A stretch of DNA of 64,000 nt from CAYQJL01 sp964612295 (GTDB taxonomy: Bacteria > Eisenbacteria > RBG-16-71-46 > CAIMUX01 > WJJG01), in assembly GCA_964612295.1 (NCBI GenBank), contig CAZTDY010000009.1, forward strand, positions 1-64,000, written 5' to 3'. The notes beneath the pieces are model-generated. The model did no database searches, was not told the origin of the DNA, and saw only the letters and a list, made by a program, of their open reading frames with translations. Shown here piece by piece: positions 7,705 through 17,114 of the stretch. Positions within the stretch are counted from its first letter, which is position 1; the number at the start of each line of letters is the position of its first letter. A program made the translations under genes and the position numbers.

Positions 7705-9704
7705 TCCGCTCCCGCACCGGAGAGCATCGACTGGACGAGCTCGACCACCTCCCGCGATGCGTTGCCCGGCCGATCTCCGAAGCTGGCGTCCAGGAAGGTG
7801 TTCACCGGACCGGAAGGCATGAGGTCGGACAGGGCCTTGCGCTGCAGGGCGGCGATCACCTCGCCCAGCTCTTCGGCGCTCTTTGCCAAGGGAACGTTTG
7901 AGGGCATCTCGATCGGCCAGGAAGAGAGCCCGGAACTCCGCTGGACCCGCACGACAGGGATCTCCTGCAACAGGGCCTCGGCCATCTCGTGAGGATTGCT
8001 GGTCAGGAGCAGGTCAACGGCCGGCAGCCGCTCGCCCAGCGCGGACTGCTTGATGAAATGGACCCAGCGCAGGCCGTGCGCCCCGGCGATCTGGCGGGCG
8101 GTGGCCTCTTCCCCCTGCACCTGGGCCTGCAATCGGATCAGGAGGAATATCTGCCGATTGCCGGAGATCGACGCGCTCAGCCAACCGAGGATCTCCGCCA
8201 ACTCCTGGCTGGCGCAGGCCAGAGCGATGACGTCCTGGTCGGCCTCGACCCCCCACTGGCGGCGCAACCGCGCGCGCTCCGCGGGATCGATGCCCTGGCC
8301 AGCGGGTGCCGCCTGTTGGCGAGGATCGCCGGTCACCACCACCTGCGCGGGGTTGAACGCCCCTCGCTCGACGAGGCGCTGTTTTGTTTCTGAGGTGAAC
8401 ACGCACAGGCGGTCCGGCAGACACACCGAATGCGACGGATCGGGGGGCGAGGACATGTAGGCGTCGTCCCACTGCTGGAGCGGCTGCGTCTGCAGCGCCA
8501 CCGTGGGGATGGACAGGCGGCGTGCGGCTGCCAACAGGGGCCGGTTCTCGGCCTGCTCGTGGGTCAACACGATCGCATCGGGCCGAATCCCCCGCAGGAA
8601 GTGTGATTCGCGCCGGATGTCGCGGACGTATTCGGGCAGCAACTCGCGGGTGGCCGTGTCGAGCCAGCGCACTAACAGTCCGCTGAGCGCAAGCCCCTCG
8701 AGCTGCAGAGAATCCTCGAACCCGGGCTTCTGCTTCAGCCTCAGCCATTTGCGCAAAATGCTTCGTGTCTCGCGAAAACCGCGACTGGTCTGAGCCAACA
8801 GGAAGAGGAAGTGGCGCAGGTGGGACGGCGCGAGCCGCCCAGCCGTCATCGCCCCCACATCGGGGTGATAGCTGTCGGCGCGAAGGTAGAGGCGCAGGCG
8901 GCTCTTGCGCCCCTCACGCCAGACGGCTTCGAGATGAACATCCGTGCGCGCCGTGCGCCCGTCGGCCCCGCGGCGGCGACGCCAACAGCTCGAATGGGAT
9001 ACGAGGAGCAGCTTCGGCCTCCGCACGAACAGGTCCTCCCACAGGAACTGGACACCATGCCAGGCATCCTGCAGCAGGAAGAACACCTTGCGGGCGCGGC
9101 GCTCGGCCACGGTTTCGGGGGCCGGAGGTGCGGGTGGATCCGCATAGGCCAGAACGGTCCGAAGCCGGGGGCCGTGCTGTTTGCTCAGCTCCCGGAGCAA
9201 CAGCCGCTGATCCTCGCTGAGACCGGCCGCCAGAATCAGGACCTCGCGTTGCTCGAGCAGTTCATCGAAAGCGCGTCTTTGCAGCATCAGCTCGCGCAGC
9301 CAGAGGATGAGCCTGTCGCGCAGGAAAGCCCAGAAGTTCAGGTCCCCGGCCCGGAAGACCTCGGCAAACTGCCACCGCAGCGACAGGTCGTCGACCCAGG
9401 TTCGGACCCGCTGGGTCAGATCCTGAGCGGGGCTGCCGAAGATGCACCCCGGTTCATGCCGGCAAAATGCCCGCAGCCCGAACAGAGGCGAAGCAACCTC
9501 GTGGTAGCCCTCCGGCAGCTTGGCCATCTCGCCCTCGGGCCAGAAGGCCGGCAGCAGTTGCCGGACGTGGGCCGCATCGAGCAAGGGATGCACCAGAATC
9601 AGATCGGGTTGAACGGACGTCGCACGCTTCCGGCCCGCGGCATAGGTTCCCTCGGCGGGCAGTTGGCCCACTCCCTGGGGGTGCTGATCAGTAGGTGACG
9701 CCAT
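7701..9704 (-). CDS. Hypothetical protein with GT-B/CDP-glycerol-transferase-like C-terminal half
   Basis: A 667-residue soluble protein without a signal peptide. ATG at 9704 follows AGGA with 7 nt spacing. The C-terminal half (about 360-660) has the texture of a GT-B or capsule-type glycosyltransferase: RPDAIVLTHEQAENR, then VVVTGDPRQQ, then VDLLLTSNPHEMAEALL and PVVRVQRSSG, resembling the two Rossmann halves of CDP-glycerol glycerophosphotransferase or 2-epimerase-like enzymes. The N-terminal half is rich in Arg and Leu and not recognised. It neighbours a GT4-GT2 protein and polysaccharide export genes, so a role in surface glycan synthesis is likely. The specific activity is not known. Confidence 0.6.
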   Translation of the reverse strand: MASPTDQHPQGVGQLPAEGTYAAGRKRATSVQPDLILVHPLLDAAHVRQLLPAFWPEGEMAKLPEGYHEVASPLFGLRAFCRHEPGCIFGSPAQDLTQRVRTWVDDLSLRWQFAEVFRAGDLNFWAFLRDRLILWLRELMLQRRAFDELLEQREVLILAAGLSEDQRLLLRELSKQHGPRLRTVLAYADPPAPPAPETVAERRARKVFFLLQDAWHGVQFLWEDLFVRRPKLLLVSHSSCWRRRRGADGRTARTDVHLEAVWREGRKSRLRLYLRADSYHPDVGAMTAGRLAPSHLRHFLFLLAQTSRGFRETRSILRKWLRLKQKPGFEDSLQLEGLALSGLLVRWLDTATRELLPEYVRDIRRESHFLRGIRPDAIVLTHEQAENRPLLAAARRLSIPTVALQTQPLQQWDDAYMSSPPDPSHSVCLPDRLCVFTSETKQRLVERGAFNPAQVVVTGDPRQQAAPAGQGIDPAERARLRRQWGVEADQDVIALACASQELAEILGWLSASISGNRQIFLLIRLQAQVQGEEATARQIAGAHGLRWVHFIKQSALGERLPAVDLLLTSNPHEMAEALLQEIPVVRVQRSSGLSSWPIEMPSNVPLAKSAEELGEVIAALQRKALSDLMPSGPVNTFLDASFGDRPGNASREVVELVQSMLSGAGAD

Positions 9705-9789
9705 CCGTATGTCCTGTCGTTGGTCACTGTGCCCTTGTGATTCGGAGCTATCCTAGCAGGGCCGACCCCGTCTGCCCACCGGCGAGTGG

Positions 9790-11871
9790 CTACGTATCCT
9801 CGTCCTCTGGATCCGCCGACACCGCCCCACGTGCGCGCGCCGATTCGGTCGATTGCGGCTGGCGCTGCCACTGGCGCCGCCCCGCTTGCCCCCCTGCCGA
9901 GAACAGGCGGCGGGTCCCCAGACCGCCGAGGATCGCCTTGATGAGGAGAACGAACGCCCCTGCACGCCAAAGGACCGGGAGGTGCGACCCGATCGCTCCG
10001 GCGCAGTGGCGGATTGAGCGCCCGTACATCCACTGGCTGTATGACAGGCGAGCCAGCTGCAGAGACATCTCTCCCCGCGCTCTGGCCAAGAGGCCTCGGT
10101 CGCCGCGATGCGCTCCGTAGAGTCCCTGACCCGAGCGGATCGTTTCCCACACATGCTCCGCGGCGGCCTCGCGCGGCGAGATGTGTTGGGAGATGTGCTC
10201 ATCGTGGAGCGTGTATTCGTAGAGAGGCTCGCGCAGCACGGCGAACTTGCCTACCTGCGCAAGGCGCATCCCGAGTTCGCGGTCCATGGCGACGCGGTGC
10301 GCGGTGTCGAACGGACCGGCCAGCTCCAGGGCCGTGTGCCTCACCATGGCGGTCGGCCAGGGGATGTTGCCGCCGAACGCAGCGATGAGCCGGCGGGAAA
10401 GATCTCCCTCGAGGTCGATCTGCTCCGAATCCGGCGGCACCCACCGCTCCCCGTCCTGGGTGCGGTAGGCCACGTAGGTGTAGGCCAGCGCCAGATCGGC
10501 GTCCCTCTCGAGACATTCAACCTGCCGGGCAAGCCGCTCGGGATGAAGCAGGTCGTCCGAATCCACGAAGGCGATGTAGGCCCCCTTCGCCCGCTCCAAG
10601 GCCCGATTGCGGGCCACGTACGGCCCGGCGTTGGGTTGGTGGATCACCTGAATGCGGTCCTCGTAGGTCTTCAGAATCTCCGGCGTGCCGTCGGTTGAAC
10701 CATCGTCCACGACAATGACCTCGAGGGCCGGATAGCTCTGGGACAGGATACTCTCCAGGCAGCCGGCAATCGTGTGCTCGCGGTTGTGAACGGGGAGAAT
10801 CACCGAAACCAGCGGCCGGTCCCCGAAGAGGTCCCCCTGGGCGGCCCGGCGAGGCGCGAGTTCAGATACGCTCGCCCGGTTGACGGCGTCGAGCCACTCC
10901 CGTTCGAATCGTTCGCGGGTGAACTGCGCCGCGAACACTCTCCCTCGTTCTCCAACCTCTTTCGCCCAGCCGGGATCGGCCAGCAGGCGCTTGAGAATCG
11001 AACGCACCTCATCCGGGTCTTCGGCGATGAACTGGTCGCCGCCTTCGAGCAACTCGCGCATTCCGCCCCGCCCCGACCCGATCACGGGCGTGCCGCAGAG
11101 CATGGCTTCATGGGCCGTACGGCACCACCCCTCGTCGAATTGCGAGAGCAGGACCGCTGCGTCGGCGATCGTCAGGAGCTCGAGGTACTCATCGTAGGAG
11201 CCCTCCAGATTGGGGCAGGGCGGCTGGATCTGACAGGGGCCGCTGGTGGCCAGCGCATACCCCTCTCCAGACAACATGCCGTGGGCCAGGTCGGCGCCCT
11301 TGGCGGGCTGACAGTTCCCGATGTAGATGATCGGTCCGGACCCGAGCCCGTGCACACCGCGAAACTCCGCCACGCCGCCGGCCGGCGCCCGGCCTGTGGT
11401 CGCCTGATCGATCGTGTTGTAGATGACGCGGACGTCGGAGATGCCCTTCCCCTGGATGCGTTCCTGCCAGTAGCGGCTGACGGTGACCACCGTGTCCATC
11501 TGCGCCAGGCGTCGCATGCAAAGCGAGTCGAGCGTTTCGTTGTAGAGCCGGTTGGGCAGAGGACGGGCATCGATGTGATGGATCACGACGAGATTGCGTC
11601 CACGCGTCCGGAGCGGCCCGAGAAAGGCAAGCTCGCGGAAGTCCCTGATCCACAGGTCCTTCTCGCCCCGGACCTGCGCGAGGGCTCGGGCAAGTTCGAG
11701 CTGGGTGGTGATCCTGCCCCCCAACCCGCGGCGCCGAGGAACCTTGATCTCGACGAGTTCGACGTCGTGATGACGACGCAGGACGTCATAGAGCTGCCGG
11801 CGGTAGGCAAGCCCGCCTCCGACCGGCCGCCCGGAGAGTAGGTCGTGCCGAGTGATCAACCCGATCTTCAT
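9790..11871 (-). CDS. Bifunctional glycosyltransferase: GT4-like N-terminal half fused to GT2
   Basis: The 693-residue protein joins two glycosyltransferases. Residues 1-335 are GT4-like (GT-B): GGGLAYRRQLYDVL near the N terminus, a putative donor-site segment IIYIGNCQPAKG, and a typical C-terminal Rossmann stretch with EGWCRTAHEAMLCGTPVIGS. Residues about 350-560 are GT2 (GT-A): VSVILPVHNREHTIAGCLES, EVIVVDDGSTDGTPE and the DSDD metal motif in IAFVDSDDLLHPERL. The last 60 residues are basic and low-complexity. Two linked sugar additions to a surface glycan are the natural inference. ATG at 11871 has no obvious Shine-Dalgarno site. Confidence 0.85.
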   Translation of the reverse strand: MKIGLITRHDLLSGRPVGGGLAYRRQLYDVLRRHHDVELVEIKVPRRRGLGGRITTQLELARALAQVRGEKDLWIRDFRELAFLGPLRTRGRNLVVIHHIDARPLPNRLYNETLDSLCMRRLAQMDTVVTVSRYWQERIQGKGISDVRVIYNTIDQATTGRAPAGGVAEFRGVHGLGSGPIIYIGNCQPAKGADLAHGMLSGEGYALATSGPCQIQPPCPNLEGSYDEYLELLTIADAAVLLSQFDEGWCRTAHEAMLCGTPVIGSGRGGMRELLEGGDQFIAEDPDEVRSILKRLLADPGWAKEVGERGRVFAAQFTRERFEREWLDAVNRASVSELAPRRAAQGDLFGDRPLVSVILPVHNREHTIAGCLESILSQSYPALEVIVVDDGSTDGTPEILKTYEDRIQVIHQPNAGPYVARNRALERAKGAYIAFVDSDDLLHPERLARQVECLERDADLALAYTYVAYRTQDGERWVPPDSEQIDLEGDLSRRLIAAFGGNIPWPTAMVRHTALELAGPFDTAHRVAMDRELGMRLAQVGKFAVLREPLYEYTLHDEHISQHISPREAAAEHVWETIRSGQGLYGAHRGDRGLLARARGEMSLQLARLSYSQWMYGRSIRHCAGAIGSHLPVLWRAGAFVLLIKAILGGLGTRRLFSAGGQAGRRQWQRQPQSTESARARGAVSADPEDEDT

Positions 11872-12047
11872 GGGGAGGCGACTATGGGTAAGTCGGTGCC
11901 TGATGTCAAGATTCGGTGTTGAAGGCCTTCAGGCTCCGGCTCCCCCGTGAACAATGCCGTAGCCAAACCGGAGGGGGGGCGGTAGACTTGCGCGCGAATC
12001 GTCAGGTAAGCGCAATTCCCTGCAAAACACGGCCATAGGAGGCCCGC

Positions 12048-14105
12048 GTGCCGAGACTAGCCAGGCTACGGATACGGATCACCGGCCTGATCATCCTCCT
12101 TCTGCTCGTGCCCGGCATCGCCCAGGCGCAGTACGATACGGATCCGTTTCCGCAAGATGAAGAATTCGACAGATTTACGTCCGAAGAGGCGCTCCAGATC
12201 CTGATCACCAACGGCGTTGATGAGCGGATCGCGACCCAATACCTGGAGCGATTCGAACCCGGCCGCACCTTTTCCGAGGCGGAAATGGATGTGATGGTTC
12301 GGATCATGGCTCCCGGGGTGCCCGAAGATGAACTCGAAGGCGAGGCCCTGGATGACGAGGGCGCAGCGATGCCGCTCTTCCCCGAGATCATCTATCCGAC
12401 GGATCTCGCGGAGAAGATCATCAAGCCGTTCGGCTACGAGTTCTTCCATCGCCTCCCCGCCCCCGATCTGCCGGTCGAGGACATCACCGTCGGGCCCGAG
12501 TACGTCGTCGGTGTCGGTGACGAAATCCTCATCACGCTGTGGGGCGACATCGAGAGACGGTTCGCGAGGGTGATCGATCGGCAGGGACGGCTGGTTCTGC
12601 CGGAGGCCGGCGTCGTCACCGCCGCGGGCCGGACCCTGGGTGAGTTGCGGCAGGAACTCGAAGCGGTTTTTGGGCAGCTCTACCGCGGCGCACGGATGAC
12701 CGTCTCCTTAGGCGATGTGCGCACCATTCAGGTCTACGTCTCCGGCGACATCCACCGCCCCGGGACCTACACCATGAGCGCGCTCTCGACCGTACTCTCG
12801 GCCCTGTATCACTCCGGCGGACCGACCGCGAGCGGTTCACTCCGCCGGATCATGCTCTCCCGGCGCGGGCAGGAGCAGCGCGATATCGATCTCTACGAAT
12901 TCCTGCTCTCGGGAGATCGAAACAGCGATGTGCCCCTGCAGAGCGGGGATGTTGTTCACATCCTGCCCCTGGGCCCCACGGTCAAAGTCAGCGGCGAGGT
13001 TCGTCGCCAGGCAATCTACGAGATCCATGATGGCGAGACGCTTCGCAACATCGTTCAGATGGCGGGAGGACTGACCGATCTGGCCCTTCACGAGCGGATC
13101 ACCGTCGACCGGTATTCGGAGTCGCTCGGTGAGCAGCTCTATCGGATCGACTGGAACGATTCCGCGCAGGACATCAGTATGAGGGGAGGCGACGAGGTCA
13201 GCGTCTACTCGGTCTACCATGCCCACCCGAAGGAGTTCGTGGAGATCTACGGGCGCGTTCATGAGCCGGGCATCTACCGGTTGGTGCCGGGTCTGCGTGT
13301 GGCCGACCTGATCTTCCGGGCCGGCGGTCTGGAGGAAGGCGCCTACGGGGAACGGGCCGAATTGACGCGGGTGATCGAAGCCAACGGTGACAGCTTCACC
13401 CGGACCGAGCTCCACCCCTTCCGGCTCCAGGATCTCCTGGACGATCCGAACAGCGATCAGAATCTCAGCCTCCAGAAAGGCGACAAGGTCTTCGTGCGAA
13501 CCACGCCCGGCTGGCAACCATCGCCCGTCGTCGCCCTCAAAGGTGAGGTGCGCTTCCCCGGCAAGTACGGTCTCAAGGGGTTGTCCGATCGGATCAGCGA
13601 CCTCATGGAGCGGGCCGGCGGAGCGACCCCGGATGCGTTCTTGAAGGGCGCTCAACTGCACCGGCATCTCGAGGGGCGTATCATCATCGACTTCAGTGAA
13701 GCGCTTCAATCCCTTGACAGTAGCGACAACATCGAACTCGCGGACCGCGATTCGATCTATGTCCCCCGCCTGCCCGAGACCATTCGTGTGTCGGGGGCGA
13801 TTGCGAATCCCGGGCACCTGCTCTATGTGCCGGGCAAGAAGTCGAGCTACTACGTCGCGAACACCGGCGGTTTCCTCGAAAACGCCAATCGTGGCGCGGT
13901 GAAGATCATGCGCGTGACGGGTGAGGTCATCTCCGCGAAGCGCCGGTTCTGGCCCGATCCGGAGGTCAGGCGGGGCGATGAGATCGTCGTCCTCGTGCAG
14001 GAGGAACGTCGCCCGGTCGACTGGGGCAAACGTTTGCGCGAGTCCGCCACGATCATCGCGAGCCTGGCGACGACCGTCTACATCATCTCCAATATCAACA
14101 AATAG
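12048..14105 (+). CDS. Wza-like polysaccharide export protein with several SLBB domains
   Basis: GTG at 12048 follows TAGGAGG by 5 nt. The 685-residue product has a signal peptide (GLIILLLLVPGIAQAQ), then a Poly_export domain at about 145-225 (YVVGVGDEILITLWGDIERR, RLVLPEAGVVTAAGRTL), then at least four SLBB-type repeats (IQVYVSGDIHRPGTYTM, VKVSGEVRRQAIYEI, FVEIYGRVHEPGIYRL, VVALKGEVRFPGKYGL, IRVSGAIANPGHLLYV). It ends with a hydrophobic segment (residues about 665-682). E. coli Wza is about 380 residues, so this is a large variant, probably a periplasm-spanning export channel. The flippase gene follows 84 nt downstream. The 176-nt gap upstream (11872-12047) has only a short palindrome TGAAGGCCTTCA at 11920-11931. 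Confidence 0.88.
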   Translation: MPRLARLRIRITGLIILLLLVPGIAQAQYDTDPFPQDEEFDRFTSEEALQILITNGVDERIATQYLERFEPGRTFSEAEMDVMVRIMAPGVPEDELEGEALDDEGAAMPLFPEIIYPTDLAEKIIKPFGYEFFHRLPAPDLPVEDITVGPEYVVGVGDEILITLWGDIERRFARVIDRQGRLVLPEAGVVTAAGRTLGELRQELEAVFGQLYRGARMTVSLGDVRTIQVYVSGDIHRPGTYTMSALSTVLSALYHSGGPTASGSLRRIMLSRRGQEQRDIDLYEFLLSGDRNSDVPLQSGDVVHILPLGPTVKVSGEVRRQAIYEIHDGETLRNIVQMAGGLTDLALHERITVDRYSESLGEQLYRIDWNDSAQDISMRGGDEVSVYSVYHAHPKEFVEIYGRVHEPGIYRLVPGLRVADLIFRAGGLEEGAYGERAELTRVIEANGDSFTRTELHPFRLQDLLDDPNSDQNLSLQKGDKVFVRTTPGWQPSPVVALKGEVRFPGKYGLKGLSDRISDLMERAGGATPDAFLKGAQLHRHLEGRIIIDFSEALQSLDSSDNIELADRDSIYVPRLPETIRVSGAIANPGHLLYVPGKKSSYYVANTGGFLENANRGAVKIMRVTGEVISAKRRFWPDPEVRRGDEIVVLVQEERRPVDWGKRLRESATIIASLATTVYIISNINK

Positions 14106-14189
14106 AGGGGGCGCCCCCCGCGTGACGACAGGCCCGGCGACCGGCGGCGATCTCGCCGTCCACGGCGCCGCTAAACCGTAACGGGGCCC

Positions 14190-15662
14190 ATGGCCAAACT
14201 GACAACCCAAGCTGGCGGCGTTTCGGCCGGGCGGGCGGTGGCCGCCATCGCGGGGCTGGCCACGGCGATGATCCTCTCGCGCATACTCTCCGAGCATGAG
14301 TATGGAACCTATCGCCAGGTTTGGCTGGTTTTCTTCAGCCTGGCGCCCGTTCTCGAGATGGGCATTCCGCCCAGCGTCTCCTTCTTCGTGCCCCAGATCT
14401 CCAGAGCACAGCTCAAGACCTATCTCGTGCAGCACAGCACGCTCTTGTTGCTTTCAGGAATCGTGATGGGGCTCGGCTGCGCCTTCCTCGGCGAGTGGGT
14501 CAGCGCTCTCTTCGGCAATCCGGAACTCGGCAAACATCTGCGGCTCTTCGCCCTCTTCCCGGCCCTCACCCTCCCCTACAACATGACCGAGAATACGCTC
14601 GTTGCGGTGGGACACGGGGGCAAGGCCGGACTCGTCTCCGGCGTGAGCGCGATTCTGCAGATGGCGGTCATCCTCGGCACGCTGCACTTCGCGGGATCAT
14701 TCGAGCAGATCTTCGCGGCGCTCTCGCTCTGGGCATTGGCGAGATGGATGATCTGTGCGGTCTCCATGTGGACCCTGACCCGTCACCTGCGCTTCTCCTG
14801 GGATTTCTCCGAGCTTCGCACCCAGCTCGCCTTCACCCTTCCGCTCGCTGCCGCAACCATGGCCGGCGTGTTGGGGCGACATCTGGACAAGGTGGTGATC
14901 TCGAGTCACTTCACCCCAGAGGACTACGCCATCTACGCAAACGGTTCCTACGACATCCCGCTCATCAACGTCCTCACGCTTTCGGTCACGGCCGTTCTGG
15001 TGCCCTCGCTCGTCAGAGCTCGTTTGCAGAAAGACCCCGGCGAGATCAGACGACTGTGGCACGGCAGCGCCCGCCGCCTGGCGTGGGTGTTCTTCCCGGC
15101 CACGGCCTTCCTCTTCCTGGCCGCCCAGCCGTTCGTGGTGTTTCTCTTCTCACAGAAGTACGCCGCCAGCGCGGGACCCTTTCGCGTACTGCTGCTCGCT
15201 CTTCCTTTGAGAATCGCCATGCACAGCGCCTTCTTGCGCGCGCTCGGGAGCACCCGTCCCATTCTGCAGGCTTCCCTCCTGACCCTGGGCACGGGCCTGG
15301 TGCTGGCGCTGATCCTGGTCCGGGTGGAGCCGCTGGGATTGCTCGGCCCGGCCATCGCGACCGTGGTCGCCGTGTTCGCTGGCGTGGGCTATACGATCTG
15401 GCGGGTCGTGGGCATCCTGGAGTGGCGCTGGAGGGACTACTTTCCCTGGCAGACCTTAGGGCTTCTGATGCTGGTGGCTCTGGCCGCAGCCGGGCCGGGG
15501 TATCTGGTACTACGCCTACTCGATGGACAGGCCGCATTCTGGCAACTTGCGGGGACGGGTGTCGCCTACGCCGCCAGCTACCTGGCAATCGGCTGGGTGA
15601 GTGGGGCGGCGCATCCGCGCGAGTGGATCCAGGCGATCGGGGATTTGCTGAGGCAGCGCTAG
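14190..15662 (+). CDS. Polysaccharide/lipid-linked oligosaccharide flippase (Wzx/MATE-like)
   Basis: A 490-residue integral membrane protein with about 12-14 hydrophobic segments and the N-terminal pattern of the polysaccharide-biosynthesis flippase family (GGVSAGRAVAAIAGLATAMI followed by LSEHEYGTYRQVWLVF). Wzx-type proteins move lipid-linked glycan units across the inner membrane. It lies just downstream of the export protein on the same strand and probably shares its transcript. Its TAG stop shares CTAG (15659-15662) with the convergent signal peptidase gene. Confidence 0.85.
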   Translation: MAKLTTQAGGVSAGRAVAAIAGLATAMILSRILSEHEYGTYRQVWLVFFSLAPVLEMGIPPSVSFFVPQISRAQLKTYLVQHSTLLLLSGIVMGLGCAFLGEWVSALFGNPELGKHLRLFALFPALTLPYNMTENTLVAVGHGGKAGLVSGVSAILQMAVILGTLHFAGSFEQIFAALSLWALARWMICAVSMWTLTRHLRFSWDFSELRTQLAFTLPLAAATMAGVLGRHLDKVVISSHFTPEDYAIYANGSYDIPLINVLTLSVTAVLVPSLVRARLQKDPGEIRRLWHGSARRLAWVFFPATAFLFLAAQPFVVFLFSQKYAASAGPFRVLLLALPLRIAMHSAFLRALGSTRPILQASLLTLGTGLVLALILVRVEPLGLLGPAIATVVAVFAGVGYTIWRVVGILEWRWRDYFPWQTLGLLMLVALAAAGPGYLVLRLLDGQAAFWQLAGTGVAYAASYLAIGWVSGAAHPREWIQAIGDLLRQR

Positions 15663-16351
15663 CCGCGGGTCAGCAACTTCCCGATGCGCGTGATACGCGG
15701 TGCCTGGAGCTGTCCCCAGCGCAGGCTGAAGAACGCGTTCCAATCCCATTCCCATGAGAAGTAGAGGATATCAGCCTTTGCGATGACCAGGCTGATCTGT
15801 ACGCCCCCGAACATTCGGCTATCCCGGCTCTTGTCGCGATTGTCCCCCATGCAGAAGATCATGCCGGGCGCCACGCGTTTAGGGCCGAAATTGTCCTGAG
15901 GGACGGTGCCGAGATGTTTCGCGTAGGGCTCATCCATCGGCTCGCCGTCAATGTAGAGCTGCCCATTGCGCATCTCGACCTCTTGCCCGGCCGTGGCAAC
16001 GCAGCGTTTGATAAGCGTATCTCCCGACTCCGGGCTCTTGAAGATGACGACATCCCCCGCCTTTGGCTCGCGGAATCCAGGCATCCGTTGGCCCTCGAAG
16101 AAGGGGATGCGCGCACCGTAGGTGATCTTGTCCGCAAAGAGAAAGTCACCGACCAGAAGGGTGTTTTCCATCGAACCCGACGGAATCCGGTATCCCTGAA
16201 CGACAAACGTCACCAAGGGGATGAAGATGACCATGACGGTCACGATCGTCCGCAACCAGTCCGCTCCCTCCGCAACCCACTCGTCTTTGGTGCGAGGGAC
16301 GTGGAACATCGACTGCTCAGTCTTGGACGTATCTTTCTTGTGCTTCGACAT
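15659..16351 (-). CDS. lepB: Signal peptidase I
   Basis: The 230-residue protein has the S26 family signatures: one N-terminal membrane segment (about 34-52), the nucleophile region IPSGSMENTLLVGD with Ser60, the general-base region DTLIKRCVA with Lys115, and GDNRDKSRDSR at 170-180. It removes signal peptides from exported proteins at the outer face of the inner membrane, which suits a window with many secreted products. ATG at 16351 is preceded by GGAGG at 7 nt. The segment after Arg180 is the expected beta-rich end. Confidence 0.96.
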   Translation of the reverse strand: MSKHKKDTSKTEQSMFHVPRTKDEWVAEGADWLRTIVTVMVIFIPLVTFVVQGYRIPSGSMENTLLVGDFLFADKITYGARIPFFEGQRMPGFREPKAGDVVIFKSPESGDTLIKRCVATAGQEVEMRNGQLYIDGEPMDEPYAKHLGTVPQDNFGPKRVAPGMIFCMGDNRDKSRDSRMFGGVQISLVIAKADILYFSWEWDWNAFFSLRWGQLQAPRITRIGKLLTRG

Positions 16352-16415
16352 ACAGGTGCCTCCGCCCCCTATCTACGCGTGACGATATGATCTGTTCCAG
16401 GAATGTCGTCTGAAA

Positions 16416-17111
16416 CTACTTCGATTCCTTGCCGGAGGGTTGCCCTGCGGCCATCTTTTCGCGAAAACCGATCCGATAATAGGGGTTCACCACGCTGCTT
16501 GCCACATTCTTCAGGTGGGCGCTGACCCGTTTCAGGTAGCGGAGATAGAGCGCCGCGGTGACCGCACAGCCGCTGTCGCTCCGCAGGATGCGCCCGGCGA
16601 TCAGCTCCTGAAGGCACTCATCCACGGTATCGACCACGGTCTGGTGGCTCCCCAGAAGCTGGCGCGCCTGCGTCTCATCGGATTGCTCGAGGCACTTGGG
16701 AAGGGACGCGAACATCTCGCGCACGGTGGACTCAACCGACTCGACCTCCTGCTGCAGCTTTCCCCCCGTAAAGGCCTTGGGGTGGGCGGACGCCAGCTCG
16801 AGGATGTTCTTCGTGTAGTCTCCGATCCGTTCGATGTCGATCACGATGGCGGTCAGCACGAGCGCCGTGTTGACCTCCGGATTCTGAGAAACCGCCAGAT
16901 GCGAAACGATGTTCCGCCTCACCCGCCGTTCGAACTTGTTGATCGCGCGATCCCGCGCGTAGATGTCCTTCTGCAGCGGCTGATCGTGATGGAGGGATGC
17001 GACGGCATCGTGGAACATGCCCTCACACTCGCGCAACATCTCCAGACAGGCGACAAACGAATCGTCGCAAAGGCTCTCTTTTTTCCAGAGCGACAGGAAC
17101 TGCTTCAGCAT
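16416..17111 (-). CDS. PhoU-domain protein paired with Na/Pi cotransporter
   Basis: A 231-residue, largely helical cytoplasmic protein with PhoU-like heptads: LREYEGMF-type start (LRECEGMFHDAVASL), DRAINKFERRVRR, the core VLTAIVIDIERIGDYTKNI and the closing YLRYLKRVSAHLKNVA. PhoU domains control phosphate transporters, and in this arrangement the target is the NptA-type protein encoded 3 bp upstream. The start at 17111 has GGAAAGG 6 nt upstream, inside the end of that gene, so the two are co-translated. Confidence 0.88.
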   Translation of the reverse strand: MLKQFLSLWKKESLCDDSFVACLEMLRECEGMFHDAVASLHHDQPLQKDIYARDRAINKFERRVRRNIVSHLAVSQNPEVNTALVLTAIVIDIERIGDYTKNILELASAHPKAFTGGKLQQEVESVESTVREMFASLPKCLEQSDETQARQLLGSHQTVVDTVDECLQELIAGRILRSDSGCAVTAALYLRYLKRVSAHLKNVASSVVNPYYRIGFREKMAAGQPSGKESK

Positions 17112-17114
17112 GAT

